A stretch of DNA of 35,629 bases from Alphaproteobacteria bacterium (GCA_028708035.1 JAQVZU010000010.1:1-35629); one strand, 5' to 3'. Counted from the first letter of the stretch, positions 17,934 to 25,719 are shown. The notes: a model not told the origin generated them from the letters alone. A program made the numbers and translations.

Positions 17934-19257
17934 CGCTGAGAAAGTCCTTTTTGCAGGAAAGCGCTTTGCTGCTTTTGCCAGGGCTGCGCCAATCGAGGCT
18001 GTCGAAAGATCCACAGTCGCCGCATACCGGGTCCCAGTTTTCATGCGAACCGCAGCAGACGCGGCAGAGCCAAACGGGGTCTGGCGGAGCTTCGGAGGCT
18101 CTGGCGAACCAGAGGGTGGCGGCGCGCTCGTCGCGACGTTCAAGGCGTTCGAGACGCACGAGCATTTTGTAGACGCCTTGCGTCGCCGTGCCATCGTTGA
18201 CAGTTGCGGTAAGTTGGCGGCGCGCTTCGCCCCAGACGTCGGCGGCCAGCGCGGCCTCGGCGAGCGCCAGGCGGCTTTCGACGGCTAACTCGTTGATGCG
18301 GCAAAGGCGCTCGGTTTGCCTAAAGCCGTCGAGCGGCGTGTCGGCCATCCGCAACAGGAGTTGTGCGAGGTGCGGATGGGGATTGGTTTTCCATGCGCGC
18401 TCAATCGCCCGGGTCGCAGCGCGCTTGTGGCCTGTCGTTGAGAGCGTTTCGACCAGATTGATTTGCGCGGGAAGCCAGGTGGGCGCTTGCTTGACCGCCT
18501 GCTCGGCGGCTTGCAGCGCGCTGTCCTCATTTCCCGCGATGGCGGCAGTTCGAGATGCCGCAATGCGCAATGCAGCGCGGGCGCGCCTTCCCGATTCCGT
18601 GTCCATGAGCCGCGCCGACGCTGCGTGCGAGAGGGAGGATTCGGCTTCTTCCCATTGGCGGCGGCGCGCGGCGCTTTCCATGCGCATCAGACTTAGCCAC
18701 GGCGGGACAGGCTTGATCCGGTTCATTTCGGTCAGGAGCCGGTCAATTTCGCCCCAGTCACCATCGCGTTTGGCTTGGGAGATCAATCCTCGGTAGCCAA
18801 GGATTGCGGTTTCGTCGCTTGAGGCAAGGGAGCGGAAAATTTCTTGAGCCGAGCGGCTGTCTCCGGCCAATTGCGCGGCTTGCGCTTGAAGCCATTGGGC
18901 CGCGGCCCCGTTGCCGATGTTCTTGCGGGCAGCCACCGCCAAGCGCCCTGCTTCGGACGAATTTCCGGACGCAATCGCGACAAGGCCCTTGGTCAACTGT
19001 TCTTGCCCCGAGCGTATTTTGTCGAGCTTGCGTTGCATGCGCCAGAGAGCGGGCCCGTGGCGCAGAAAATGCCAGACGCGGAAAAGAAGATGCAGGATAT
19101 AAGCGAGCGCAACGGCTCCCATCGCCAGAAACGCCGCAGAGGTTTCGATGACTCTGCCGTGCCATTCGATCCGCGCAATTCCGGGAGAATCGGCAAGCCA
19201 AAAGGCAAGAACCGCCAAAACCGTGATTTGGAGCACGAAGCGGATAATGCCTATCAT
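17926..19257 (-). CDS. HemY-like TPR membrane protein with C-terminal zinc ribbon
   Basis: A 443-residue inner-membrane protein. Two N-terminal membrane segments (about 5-22 and 42-62) form the HemY_N pattern, with ADSPGIARIEWHGRVIE between them. TPR-like helical repeats follow to about 390. A zinc ribbon closes the protein, with C398-x2-C401 and C412-x2-C415 (an additional C402). HemY proteins in proteobacteria are linked to heme or envelope functions without a defined activity; they are not protoporphyrinogen oxidase. The layout (membrane anchor, TPRs, rubredoxin-like ribbon) is that of LapB. The start codon overlaps the mitofilin stop by ATGA. Confidence 0.85.
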   Translation of the reverse strand: MIGIIRFVLQITVLAVLAFWLADSPGIARIEWHGRVIETSAAFLAMGAVALAYILHLLFRVWHFLRHGPALWRMQRKLDKIRSGQEQLTKGLVAIASGNSSEAGRLAVAARKNIGNGAAAQWLQAQAAQLAGDSRSAQEIFRSLASSDETAILGYRGLISQAKRDGDWGEIDRLLTEMNRIKPVPPWLSLMRMESAARRRQWEEAESSLSHAASARLMDTESGRRARAALRIAASRTAAIAGNEDSALQAAEQAVKQAPTWLPAQINLVETLSTTGHKRAATRAIERAWKTNPHPHLAQLLLRMADTPLDGFRQTERLCRINELAVESRLALAEAALAADVWGEARRQLTATVNDGTATQGVYKMLVRLERLERRDERAATLWFARASEAPPDPVWLCRVCCGSHENWDPVCGDCGSFDSLDWRSPGKSSKALSCKKDFLSDD

Positions 19258-20093
19258 GAGGCGCTCCGTTGCGCGGGCACCGTCATAAAATACGTCGTTA
19301 GCGCCTTGATCGTCGAATCGAGATCCGCGCGTTCTTCCATGTGCTTCTTGAGCTTATCGAGGCCCGGTTGAAGCTCTTGCGGCAGAACGCGAAGAGCTTC
19401 AAGCGATCCAGCGACGTCTCCCCTTTCAAGCGCAATTTCCACTTCCGAAAAGCGCGGATCGTGCACGAGCTTTACCGAAATGAGCGGTTCGAGAAGTTTC
19501 TTGAGTTTCGCAACGATGGAGTTGGTTTCTCCTTCAGACGGCGACGGCGCATTCTTCTCGGCGATCAGAAGCTCTTCGCGCAATTGAGGGAGGGTTAGCG
19601 TGCCTCCGGCGGCGTAGGGCACGAGACGCAACGCCATTTCTTCCACCTTTGGATCATCCGAGGCTTCGCGCAGAGCGGCGAGTTGCACGTCGAACGATCC
19701 GCCACGTTGCGCTTCGTCGCGCAAGTCCCAACAGGCAAAGGCCGCCGCAATCTCTTTATGCGCGGCTCGCATTTCCTGGCCCTCGACGCTTTCGACCATC
19801 TCCTTCAGTTTTCTCAATTCGTCGTCCAGCGGGACAGCCATGTTTTGCGCTTGCTGAGCAGGCGCAAGTTGCACCAAGGCGTTGAACTGCCGCTCAAGTG
19901 CATCGACGCGCTGTTTCAGCTTGGCGACTTCTTGCGCATCGGTGCGCAGAAAAGACGCGATCTTTACGTGGTTAAAAGACCAGAGAAAGGCCGCGATTGT
20001 CATCAAAAGGATGCCCGAGAGGAACCAAAGAAACGGCTTTCTTTTTTCACAAGCGCGCTGTGGTGAGGGAAGAGGTTTTTCTGTTTCTGTCAT
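19254..20093 (-). CDS. Mitofilin/HemX-like inner membrane protein
   Basis: A 279-residue protein with one N-terminal membrane segment (about 20-40, FLWFLSGILLMTIAAFLW), a coiled coil (about 52-75) and an alpha-helical C-terminal domain. In alphaproteobacteria such COG4223-type proteins sit directly before hemY, as here, and are the bacterial relatives of mitochondrial mitofilin/Mic60. In many genomes hemC and hemD precede it; they are absent here, with an AT-rich spacer upstream instead. A role in membrane organisation or porphyrin-related envelope function is inferred from relatives only. Confidence 0.8.
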   Translation of the reverse strand: MTETEKPLPSPQRACEKRKPFLWFLSGILLMTIAAFLWSFNHVKIASFLRTDAQEVAKLKQRVDALERQFNALVQLAPAQQAQNMAVPLDDELRKLKEMVESVEGQEMRAAHKEIAAAFACWDLRDEAQRGGSFDVQLAALREASDDPKVEEMALRLVPYAAGGTLTLPQLREELLIAEKNAPSPSEGETNSIVAKLKKLLEPLISVKLVHDPRFSEVEIALERGDVAGSLEALRVLPQELQPGLDKLKKHMEERADLDSTIKALTTYFMTVPAQRSAS

Positions 20094-20320
20094 GGGTTTC
20101 CGGGATGACTTGTGCCGAAGATGTGAGTCGAAAAAATAACATGAGTTGCGCTTTGGGGCACGATTTTAAATACTCCGAGTTACTGGTCGATGGAATTGAA
20201 GGAAAATCAACTGGATATCCACACGTCCTTATTGCTCTTTAAAAAACGATCATTAGAGCCGTTATGAGTCAATGATTATAGATGAGCTGTTTTTTTCACA
20301 TTCTTTTTTATAATTTGAAT

Positions 20321-20391
20321 TTAAATAAGGAAATTTTTTTCTGGAAATGGTTAATATCGAATCCCTCTCTTTTTCAAAAAAGGAGGGTTTT
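20321..20391 (+). ncRNA. Candidate small RNA (weak)
   Basis: A TATAAT at 20309-20314 would start a plus-strand transcript near 20321. About 40 nt later comes a hairpin (CCCTC 20363-20367 with GAGGG 20383-20387, plus an inner C/T-A/G helix) and TTTT at 20388. No plus-strand gene precedes this terminator, which is why a roughly 70-nt RNA is suggested. The -35 region is poor and the sequence matches no RNA family I know. Confidence 0.22.
20363..20391 (+). terminator. Orphan terminator-like hairpin
   Basis: CCCTC-T-CTTTTT-CA-AAAAAG-GAGGG forms a long stem with one bulge, followed by TTTT on the plus strand. On the minus strand there is no T-run after the stem, so it does not serve the small gene at 20578-20829. 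Confidence 0.4.
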
Positions 20392-20517
20392 CAATCGTTA
20401 TTCGAACGATTTCGTTAACAAAGCAGAGAAAATGCTTTAGTCAAACATGGTAAATGCTTTTTTACCAAAAAAATCAAGTATTTAGTTTCATAAAAATTGG
20501 CTATAATGTGAAATATA

Positions 20518-20534
20518 GGATCAAGAGATGATCC
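20518..20534 (-). terminator. Possible terminator hairpin of the small proline-rich gene
   Basis: GGATCA-AGAGA-TGATCC is a perfect 6-bp hairpin lying about 43 nt beyond the stop of the minus-strand gene. It is followed on that strand by TATATTTC, a weak T-rich tail. It may instead be a dyad operator. Confidence 0.3.
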
Positions 20535-20577
20535 TGTGCGAAATAAAAGGAAAAGAGAACCGATGATTCCGAATAAT

Positions 20578-20829
20578 CTATATACTCATGTTGATGGAAT
20601 GGCCGCCCTTCTTTTCGTCTTCATCGTCGGTGAGCTTTCCTTTTTCTTCGCGACTTTGTTTCGAACTCCGGTCGCGTCGAGCATCAAGGAATTTTTCAGC
20701 TTTGGGGGTAGGCGTGATTGCTGTTTGGATCAAAGGCGCTACAGCTTGCGGACTAGAAACAGCTTTTGTCGCAATGTCTTGAGGCAACATGTTGGTGATA
20801 ACAGGGGGGGGAATCGAAGGTATTTGCAT
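20578..20829 (-). CDS. Small proline-rich hypothetical protein
   Basis: An 83-residue protein with a Pro/Ile-rich N-terminus (MQIPSIPPPVITNMLPQD), a highly charged, probably disordered middle (about 45-75, Lys/Arg/Asp/Glu) and the tail GGHSINMSI. GGAG lies 8 nt before ATG 20829. It is divergent from the DUF2336 gene, and the two may share a control region. A plus-strand frame from 20563 has a fair ribosome-binding site but an odd, antisense-looking product; I prefer the minus-strand gene. No domain recognised. Confidence 0.55.
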   Translation of the reverse strand: MQIPSIPPPVITNMLPQDIATKAVSSPQAVAPLIQTAITPTPKAEKFLDARRDRSSKQSREEKGKLTDDEDEKKGGHSINMSI

Positions 20830-20941
20830 TAACGAGCTCCGGTTGGCAAGTCGATATTATTACACAACCGCAATAAACAAACATTTAATTATTTCGTGCG
20901 ATTGAATTTTTAAGTCTTCGGCGATGTAAGGGATGGTAGCG

Positions 20942-22090
20942 ATGGTTATGTCGATTAAAGAAAGTCTTCCGAAGATGCTTGCATTAGCCCGCGAGCGAAC
21001 CGAGCTTTCGCGCATTCAGCTTGCAGGCATGCTGGCCGATGTTTTTTTGACCGGCAATGTTAAGCTTTCCATGCGTGAAGAAGAGCAGCTTAACGAGCTT
21101 ATCAATCAACTTATGTTCAACTCTTCTCCACAGGTGCGAAGCCATCTTGTCAAAAAATTTGTTGACCTCTCGAAGATGCCTCGGCTGATCGCCGCCAATG
21201 TTGCACAGGATTCCATTGATATTGCTCGCCCTATTCTTGTTGCATCACCTGCTCTTTCTGACGACGATCTCGTTCGTATCGTTGAGGGAAAAGGCAGAGA
21301 ACATGCTGAAGCAATCGCCATGCGCGTTGAGATCAGCGAAGCTGTAGCGGATGCTCTGGTCACAACAGGCGACTTGAGAGTCATGCAGGTTGTTGTCGAG
21401 AATCTTGGAGCTCATCTCAGTTCTGTCGCAGTCGAAGTTGTTTCAGACGCGGCTCGATACAGCTCCGGATTGCGGAAACCGCTTCTTTTTCGCCCCGAGA
21501 TCAAGATAGACTGCGCATTAAAACTTTACTGGTGGGTCGAGCAGGATTTGCGCCGTCATGTAATGGGCCGCTTCGGAATCACCTCGGGACAAATCGACCA
21601 GGCTTTAGCAAAAACTATCGGCGTTTTCCTTGATGAACACGCCAAAGAAAGATCAAACGACGACGTGATGTCCCAAGTTGCGGTATGGATTGTCGAACAT
21701 AATGCTTTGACGCCGCAAATCCTTCCGCAAGTATTGCGCATGGGACACTTCCGGTTATTTAACATGCTGCTTGCGAAGCTTGCGCATTTGCCTTTGACAT
21801 TAATCGACACGATCATGGATGAAGTTGGCGGACGTGGGCTTGCCGCCATCTGCCGCGCCATCGGCGTCGAAAAGGCGGAATTCGTTTCTCTGTTCCTTCT
21901 CTCCAGAGGTGGACGCCCCGGAGAGCAAATCGTTCATCCTCGCGAGCTTTCCGTCGCACTGGGGGCTTTTGACAGGATGGCGCCTTCCATTGCTAAGGAT
22001 CTCCTGCACACATGGAGTGAGGATCCGTCCTACTTCCTTAAACGCCAAGAAGAGCAGAGCGACGATATCGGCATGTTTTCGCACGGATAG
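20942..22090 (+). CDS. DUF2336 domain protein
   Basis: A roughly 380-residue all-helical protein of the DUF2336 family, which is almost confined to alphaproteobacteria. HEAT-like helical pairs are visible, such as LSDDDLVRIVEGKGREHAEAIAMR and ISEAVADALVTTGDLRVMQVVVEN, then VMSQVAVWIVEHNALTPQILPQVLRMGHFRLFNMLLAKL. There is no membrane segment or signal peptide. AAGGG about 9 nt upstream favours ATG 20942; ATG 20933 and 20948 are alternatives. The molecular function is unknown. The gene is followed by dapA with its own promoter. Confidence 0.85.
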   Translation: MVMSIKESLPKMLALARERTELSRIQLAGMLADVFLTGNVKLSMREEEQLNELINQLMFNSSPQVRSHLVKKFVDLSKMPRLIAANVAQDSIDIARPILVASPALSDDDLVRIVEGKGREHAEAIAMRVEISEAVADALVTTGDLRVMQVVVENLGAHLSSVAVEVVSDAARYSSGLRKPLLFRPEIKIDCALKLYWWVEQDLRRHVMGRFGITSGQIDQALAKTIGVFLDEHAKERSNDDVMSQVAVWIVEHNALTPQILPQVLRMGHFRLFNMLLAKLAHLPLTLIDTIMDEVGGRGLAAICRAIGVEKAEFVSLFLLSRGGRPGEQIVHPRELSVALGAFDRMAPSIAKDLLHTWSEDPSYFLKRQEEQSDDIGMFSHG

Positions 22091-22116
22091 ACGGCCTTCG
22101 AATATTTTCGTGCTTG

Positions 22117-22145
22117 TTGACCCAAGCCCTTGGGCGTGGAATTAT
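22117..22145 (+). promoter_or_regulatory. Candidate promoter of dapA
   Basis: TTGACC (22117-22122), a 17-nt spacer and AATTAT (22140-22145) lie about 50 nt before the dapA start. The spacing is ideal and -35 matches five of six consensus bases. The spacer contains the small dyad GCCCTTGGGC. Confidence 0.6.
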
Positions 22146-22199
22146 CGCGACACGCATTGATTTTTCGCGCCTGTTTTTGCAACCTAAACGGAGGAATTT

Positions 22200-23084
22200 A
22201 TGACTACCCTTGAAGGTACCTGGACCGCCTTGGCCACCCCATTCAAAAACGGCGCGGTTGACGAAGCCAAGATCCGGGAACTTACAAAGTGGCAGATTAA
22301 GAATGGCGTAAACGGTATCATCGCCTGTGGCACAACCGGCGAAGCGCCCACGCTAAGCGAGGAAGAGCATTCCGCCGTCGTCAGAAACATTGTCGAGGCC
22401 GCCGAAAAAAAGGTCCCTGTTTATGCTGGGGTCGGGACTAACAACACTAAGCACGTGATCGAGAACGCCAAGCGCGTTGAGAAGGAAGGCGCGAATGGGC
22501 TTCTGGTCGTCAGTCCCTATTACAACAAGCCCACGCAGAAAGGGCTTTACGAGCATTTCCGCGCCGTGGCAGAAGCAACGCCTCTTCCTATCATCGTCTA
22601 CAATATCCAGGGACGCACGGCAGTTAACGTCGAGACGGCGACGCTGGCGAAGCTGAGCGAAGACTGCAAAAACATCGTTGGCGTGAAGGAAGCTTCCGGG
22701 TCTTTGGATCAAATGTCGCAGGTCATGCGGATGTGCCGCAAAGGATTTGCGATGCTCTCAGGCGACGACGGGCTGACTTTGCCATGCATGGCTGTAGGTG
22801 GAACGGGTGTGATTTCGACCTCCTCCAACGTCGTGCCGAAGGAGATGTCGGAGATGACTAGTGCGGCGCTTGCGGGAGATTTTGCCAAGGCACGCGAAAT
22901 ACATTTCAAGCTTTATCCGCTTTTCAAGGTCCTGTTTATCGAATCCAATCCGCAGCCGCTTAAAGAAGCCATGGCTATGATGAAGCTGATCAATGCGCCG
23001 GAATTGCGGCTTCCGATGGTAAGGATGGAAGAGGCCAACAGACAGAAGCTTGCAGCAGCACTGAAGGATTATGGATTGATATAA
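22200..23084 (+). CDS. dapA: 4-hydroxy-tetrahydrodipicolinate synthase
   Basis: Condenses aspartate semialdehyde with pyruvate, the first committed step to diaminopimelate and lysine. The 294-residue TIM-barrel protein shows GTTGE (44-48), the catalytic Tyr134 in YNIQGRT with Arg139, and the Schiff-base Lys163 in GVKEASG. The usual motif is YNVPGRT, so Ile-Gln for Val-Pro is a small variation. A strong GGAGG ribosome-binding site and flanking promoter and terminator make this a single-gene unit. Confidence 0.97.
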   Translation: MTTLEGTWTALATPFKNGAVDEAKIRELTKWQIKNGVNGIIACGTTGEAPTLSEEEHSAVVRNIVEAAEKKVPVYAGVGTNNTKHVIENAKRVEKEGANGLLVVSPYYNKPTQKGLYEHFRAVAEATPLPIIVYNIQGRTAVNVETATLAKLSEDCKNIVGVKEASGSLDQMSQVMRMCRKGFAMLSGDDGLTLPCMAVGGTGVISTSSNVVPKEMSEMTSAALAGDFAKAREIHFKLYPLFKVLFIESNPQPLKEAMAMMKLINAPELRLPMVRMEEANRQKLAAALKDYGLI

Positions 23085-23109
23085 TTCCTCATTGAAGAGC
23101 CACTTTAAG

Positions 23110-23139
23110 TGGGCCCCTGTGCAGGGGCCCATTTTTGTT
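23110..23139 (+). terminator. Strong intrinsic terminator of dapA
   Basis: TGGGCCCCTG (23110-23119) pairs with CAGGGGCCCA (23122-23131), followed by TTTTTGTTT. It begins 25 nt beyond the dapA stop. The IS630 fragment begins about 30 nt further on. Confidence 0.9.
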
Positions 23140-23171
23140 TCAGGCGCAGAACACTCCGGAAACCTGATCCT

Positions 23172-23495
23172 CCGGCCCTCAGCAAACATGTGCAACAGGA
23201 CGCACATGCGGTCGTCCTTATCGATGGTGCAGGCTGGCACAAAGAGGACAATATGCTACGCGTACCAGAAAACATTACTTTGGTTCGATTCCCTCCCTAT
23301 TCTCCTGAGCTCAATGCTCAGAAGAATATCTGGGAATATCTCAGGCCAAACTTCCCCGCAGCAAAAGTCTGCGATACCTGTAATGACATCGTCGACGCCT
23401 GTTGCATCGCATGGAACGAACTTTTGGCCATCCTGGGCAAAACCAAATCCATCGCCTTGCCATCTTGGCTCCAGATCGAACAGATCATTACTTAG
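23172..23495 (+). pseudogene. IS630-family transposase, C-terminal fragment
   Basis: Only the C-terminal part of the transposase remains: HAVVLIDGAGWH (with the second catalytic Asp), then ITLVRFPPYSPELN and the family tail SIALPSW, ending at TAG 23495. The N-terminal half and first Asp are missing. The position of the third catalytic residue reads NAQKNIW where the family has NPxENIW or NPIEKVW, so the Glu appears to be Lys. The copy is truncated and probably catalytically dead. The region directly abuts the dapA terminator. Confidence 0.85.
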
Positions 23496-23498
23496 AGC

Positions 23499-23508
23499 CG
23501 TTGGTAAT
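23499..23508 (+). repeat. IS630-associated inverted repeat, left copy
   Basis: GCCGTTGGTA occurs directly after the transposase fragment stop. Its reverse complement TACCAACGGC recurs at 24413-24422, on the other side of the DUF5765 gene. Similarity is perfect over 10 bp and partial for a few more (ATAGAAG against TCAGATG). Confidence 0.55.
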
Positions 23509-23526
23509 AGAAGCAGTCGTCGCGCT

Positions 23527-24306
23527 TTAGTCTCTTGGCCGACCGGTTTTCACCCACTGCTGCGGCCAGAGGAACCACTGCCGAACGAAAAGAATTTTTC
23601 TCAGCGGCGTTTTCACAACCAGCAACAACAAACCAATTGACAACAGGCACCACACCGCCGGTCTCTCGTTAAGATTGTTGGTCAACAGAGCCGCCAGAAA
23701 AGGCCCCATAAGAATATGATAGACAGTGAAGCGCCACGATCCATAAAGAACCGGAAGCATAAAACCCGCAAAAACATATGTTGGAAAAGTCCCAAGCATA
23801 TATTTGTATATCCACGTGAGCCAGGGGATTCCGAAAAGATCGGGATTTTCACAAAGGCCGTTCAAGGGAACAAGCCAAGCAATGTGCCAGTTTCCATGAA
23901 CGGAACAGAGCTTTTGACCACATAGCGAGCGAGGGGCGGTGCAATGCCCAGCCCAATCGAATGGGTACAACTGCAACAGCATAAAAATCGCCGAGAAAAA
24001 GCAAAACGCATACACAGCGGGGGCGATGCGCTTACTAATGCCTTTCGGCACAAAATACATCGATATGGCGTTAATGAAGAAGGGCTGGAAACTGATGTGA
24101 AGATAACCGAAAAGCGTTGCTATCTGGTTGGACGCCGCACCACATTGGTCAATGACACTATAGGTAAAAGCCTGCAACAGCTCCATAAGCGAGAAGTAAC
24201 CCAAGCATATCCATAAAGAAACGGGCTCTTTTTTATAAGCCGCCCATGCTACACCACAAAAACCAGCGGTCGCCAACGCCGCAGACGCTTCACCGCTCCA
24301 GCACAT
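23527..24306 (-). CDS. DUF5765 family integral membrane protein
   Basis: A 259-residue polytopic membrane protein with about seven hydrophobic segments. The N-terminus MCWSGEASAALATAGF and the stretch FSLMELLQAFTYSVIDQCG...IATLFGYLHISFQPFFIN are the hallmark of this uncharacterised family, as I remember it. Conserved Cys, His and Trp residues are spread through it, but no enzymatic motif is recognised. It lies alone between two pieces of IS630-type sequence pointing away from it, and its cysteine-rich loop (HCTAPRSLCGQKLC) is noteworthy. Function unknown. Confidence 0.75.
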   Translation of the reverse strand: MCWSGEASAALATAGFCGVAWAAYKKEPVSLWICLGYFSLMELLQAFTYSVIDQCGAASNQIATLFGYLHISFQPFFINAISMYFVPKGISKRIAPAVYAFCFFSAIFMLLQLYPFDWAGHCTAPRSLCGQKLCSVHGNWHIAWLVPLNGLCENPDLFGIPWLTWIYKYMLGTFPTYVFAGFMLPVLYGSWRFTVYHILMGPFLAALLTNNLNERPAVWCLLSIGLLLLVVKTPLRKILFVRQWFLWPQQWVKTGRPRD

Positions 24307-24359
24307 ACAGCCCTCGTTATTTGCATACCCAATAATTTGTCTATTATCTTACAAAAGAG

Positions 24360-24469
24360 GAATGCATTTCCCAAGCGATTCGGCATAAGCGAATGATCTT
24401 CCTGTCATCTGATACCAACGGCATGATGAACTGACACTTAAGGGGATTTCCAAAAGCCGCAATCTGTGA
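24360..24469. mobile_element. Probable remnant of an IS630-type element end
   Basis: This stretch carries TACCAACGGC (24413-24422), the inverted copy of the sequence bordering the transposase fragment at 23499. No transposase coding sequence follows before the arsR-like fragment begins. It looks like an IS end whose body has been deleted or replaced. The limits are approximate, and I base the call only on the shared inverted repeat and the location. Confidence 0.4.
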
Positions 24470-24658
24470 TTTATAGAGTCCCACCTGAAGAAGGGGGGGG
24501 CGATGAGGAAAACCGGGATTGAGGTTCGGCGGAACAGCCGCCAAATTGTATATCATGCGCTATCGGCGCAAGTCCATGCTTTGGCGAAGTTCCTTTTAAA
24601 GGACTGCTGCCTCGCCTCTGGCAAAAAGTGTGATGCGGTAAAAAAGGAGACGCCATGA
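24470..24658 (+). pseudogene. 3' fragment of an ArsR/SmtB-type repressor gene
   Basis: An open frame from 24470 (after TGA 24467-24469) encodes SHLKKGGAMRKTG, then EVRRNSRQIVYHAL, and ends ALAKFLLKDCCLASGKKCD...TP. This is the pattern of the recognition helix, beta-wing and C-terminal helix of ArsR/SmtB winged-helix repressors, with a Cys pair in the tail. The N-terminal dimerisation half is missing. The first ATG is at 24503, just after a run of eight G. The stop TGA overlaps the permease ATG (ATGA), as a genuine first operon gene would. The IS-like sequence upstream is the likely cause of truncation. Confidence 0.55.
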
Positions 24659-25719
24659 AGTGCTGCGCTGAATGCGGGTGCAAACCGAAAGCTGCATCTC
24701 GAAATACAACTTTATGGATCGGCGGAACGATCTTTGGGCTTATCGTGTGGACTGCTGTCTATAGCCAGCTTCTCCCCTTTGCCGAATGGGCTGTATCTGT
24801 TTTGCCCATTCCCGTAAGCGGCAAGCTTCATGAGGCGGTTCTTTTCTTCCTTTATGATACGCCGAAAGTTTTTCTCCTGCTAACCCTTGTTGTCTTCCTC
24901 ATGGGGATCGTGCGGAGCTTCTTTTCGCCGGAGCGTACGCGCGCCCTACTGGCTGGAAACCGCGAAGGACTGGGGAACGTCGCAGCTGCGCTTTTAGGCG
25001 TTGTCACGCCTTTTTGCTCATGTTCGGCTGTCCCGTTGTTCATCGGGTTTTTGTCTGCCGGGGTTCCTCTTGGAATCACCTTTTCCTTCCTTATCTCAGC
25101 CCCCATGATTAACGAAGTTGCTCTTGGGCTTCTTTTCGGCCTTGTGGGATGGAAAGTTGCTTTGGCTTATCTAGTGCTTGGCTTGGGAATTGCGATAGCC
25201 TCAGGGCTGGTTCTCGGGCGGATGCACCTCGAAAATGGTCTTGAAGACTGGGTTCGGAAGACACAAGTAGCGCCGCCTCTTCAAGATGGCGCAAAAATGA
25301 CCGCGATTGACCGCATCGAGGCCGGAGTTGACGCCGTTCAGGACATTATTGGTAAAGTCTGGCCTTGGATGATCGCAGGCATAGGCATCGGGGCTTTCAT
25401 TCACGGATACGTCCCTTCGGAACTCCTTGGCTCATTAATGAGCAAGGACACATGGTGGTCGGTTCCCGCCGTGGTCGCTCTGGGGGTTCCGATGTACTCG
25501 AATGCTGCGGGCATTATCCCCGTCGCGGAGGCCCTGTTGGAGAAGGGAGCTGCGCTTGGCACTGTACTAGCCTTCATGATGGCGGTGATTGCTCTTTCGC
25601 TTCCCGAAATGATCATTCTCCGAAAGGTGCTAAAACCGCAGTTGCTGGCGGTGTTTTTCGGCATCGTAGCGGTCGGCATTTTGATTGTCGGCTACCTGTT
25701 CAACGCTCTGTTTACGTAA
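24655..25719 (+). CDS. DUF318/ArsP-type permease
   Basis: A 354-residue inner-membrane protein of the DUF318 family (YraQ, ArsP), with about eight to ten hydrophobic segments. The family signature TPFCSCSAVPLFIGFLSAGV (119-138) contains the C121/C123 pair; ArsP members export trivalent organoarsenicals. A second half-repeat has ALGVPMYSNAAGIIP. Unusual is the cytoplasmic N-terminus MKCCAECGCK, with four cysteines in the first nine residues. AAGGAG precedes the ATG. It heads a tight run with ArsE-, ArsF- and ArsG-like genes (gaps of 9, 3 and 0 nt). The substrate is inferred from context; other DUF318 members are uncharacterised. Confidence 0.85.
   Translation: MKCCAECGCKPKAASRNTTLWIGGTIFGLIVWTAVYSQLLPFAEWAVSVLPIPVSGKLHEAVLFFLYDTPKVFLLLTLVVFLMGIVRSFFSPERTRALLAGNREGLGNVAAALLGVVTPFCSCSAVPLFIGFLSAGVPLGITFSFLISAPMINEVALGLLFGLVGWKVALAYLVLGLGIAIASGLVLGRMHLENGLEDWVRKTQVAPPLQDGAKMTAIDRIEAGVDAVQDIIGKVWPWMIAGIGIGAFIHGYVPSELLGSLMSKDTWWSVPAVVALGVPMYSNAAGIIPVAEALLEKGAALGTVLAFMMAVIALSLPEMIILRKVLKPQLLAVFFGIVAVGILIVGYLFNALFT

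Larger units (their letters stand above)
20094..20577. other. AT-rich intergenic region with several hairpins
   Basis: About 480 bases without a convincing protein gene. It holds a TATAAT box (20309-20314), a terminator-like hairpin (20363-20391), a GGTAAA/TTTACC inverted repeat (20448-20465), a second TATAAT (20502-20507) and the hairpin GGATCA-AGAGA-TGATCC (20518-20534). The promoter of the mitofilin-hemY unit must also lie near 20100. Confidence 0.5.

Noticed and set aside
23499-24422. Composite transposon carrying the DUF5765 gene
   Set aside because: The two IS remnants are incomplete, the transposase piece is N-terminally truncated and probably dead, and only 10 bp of repeat are shared.
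24591-24603. Palindrome TCCTTTTAAAGGA upstream of the permease as an ArsR operator
   Set aside because: It lies inside the arsR-like coding fragment (codons for FLLKD), so selection on the protein explains it; an operator would be expected upstream of arsR.
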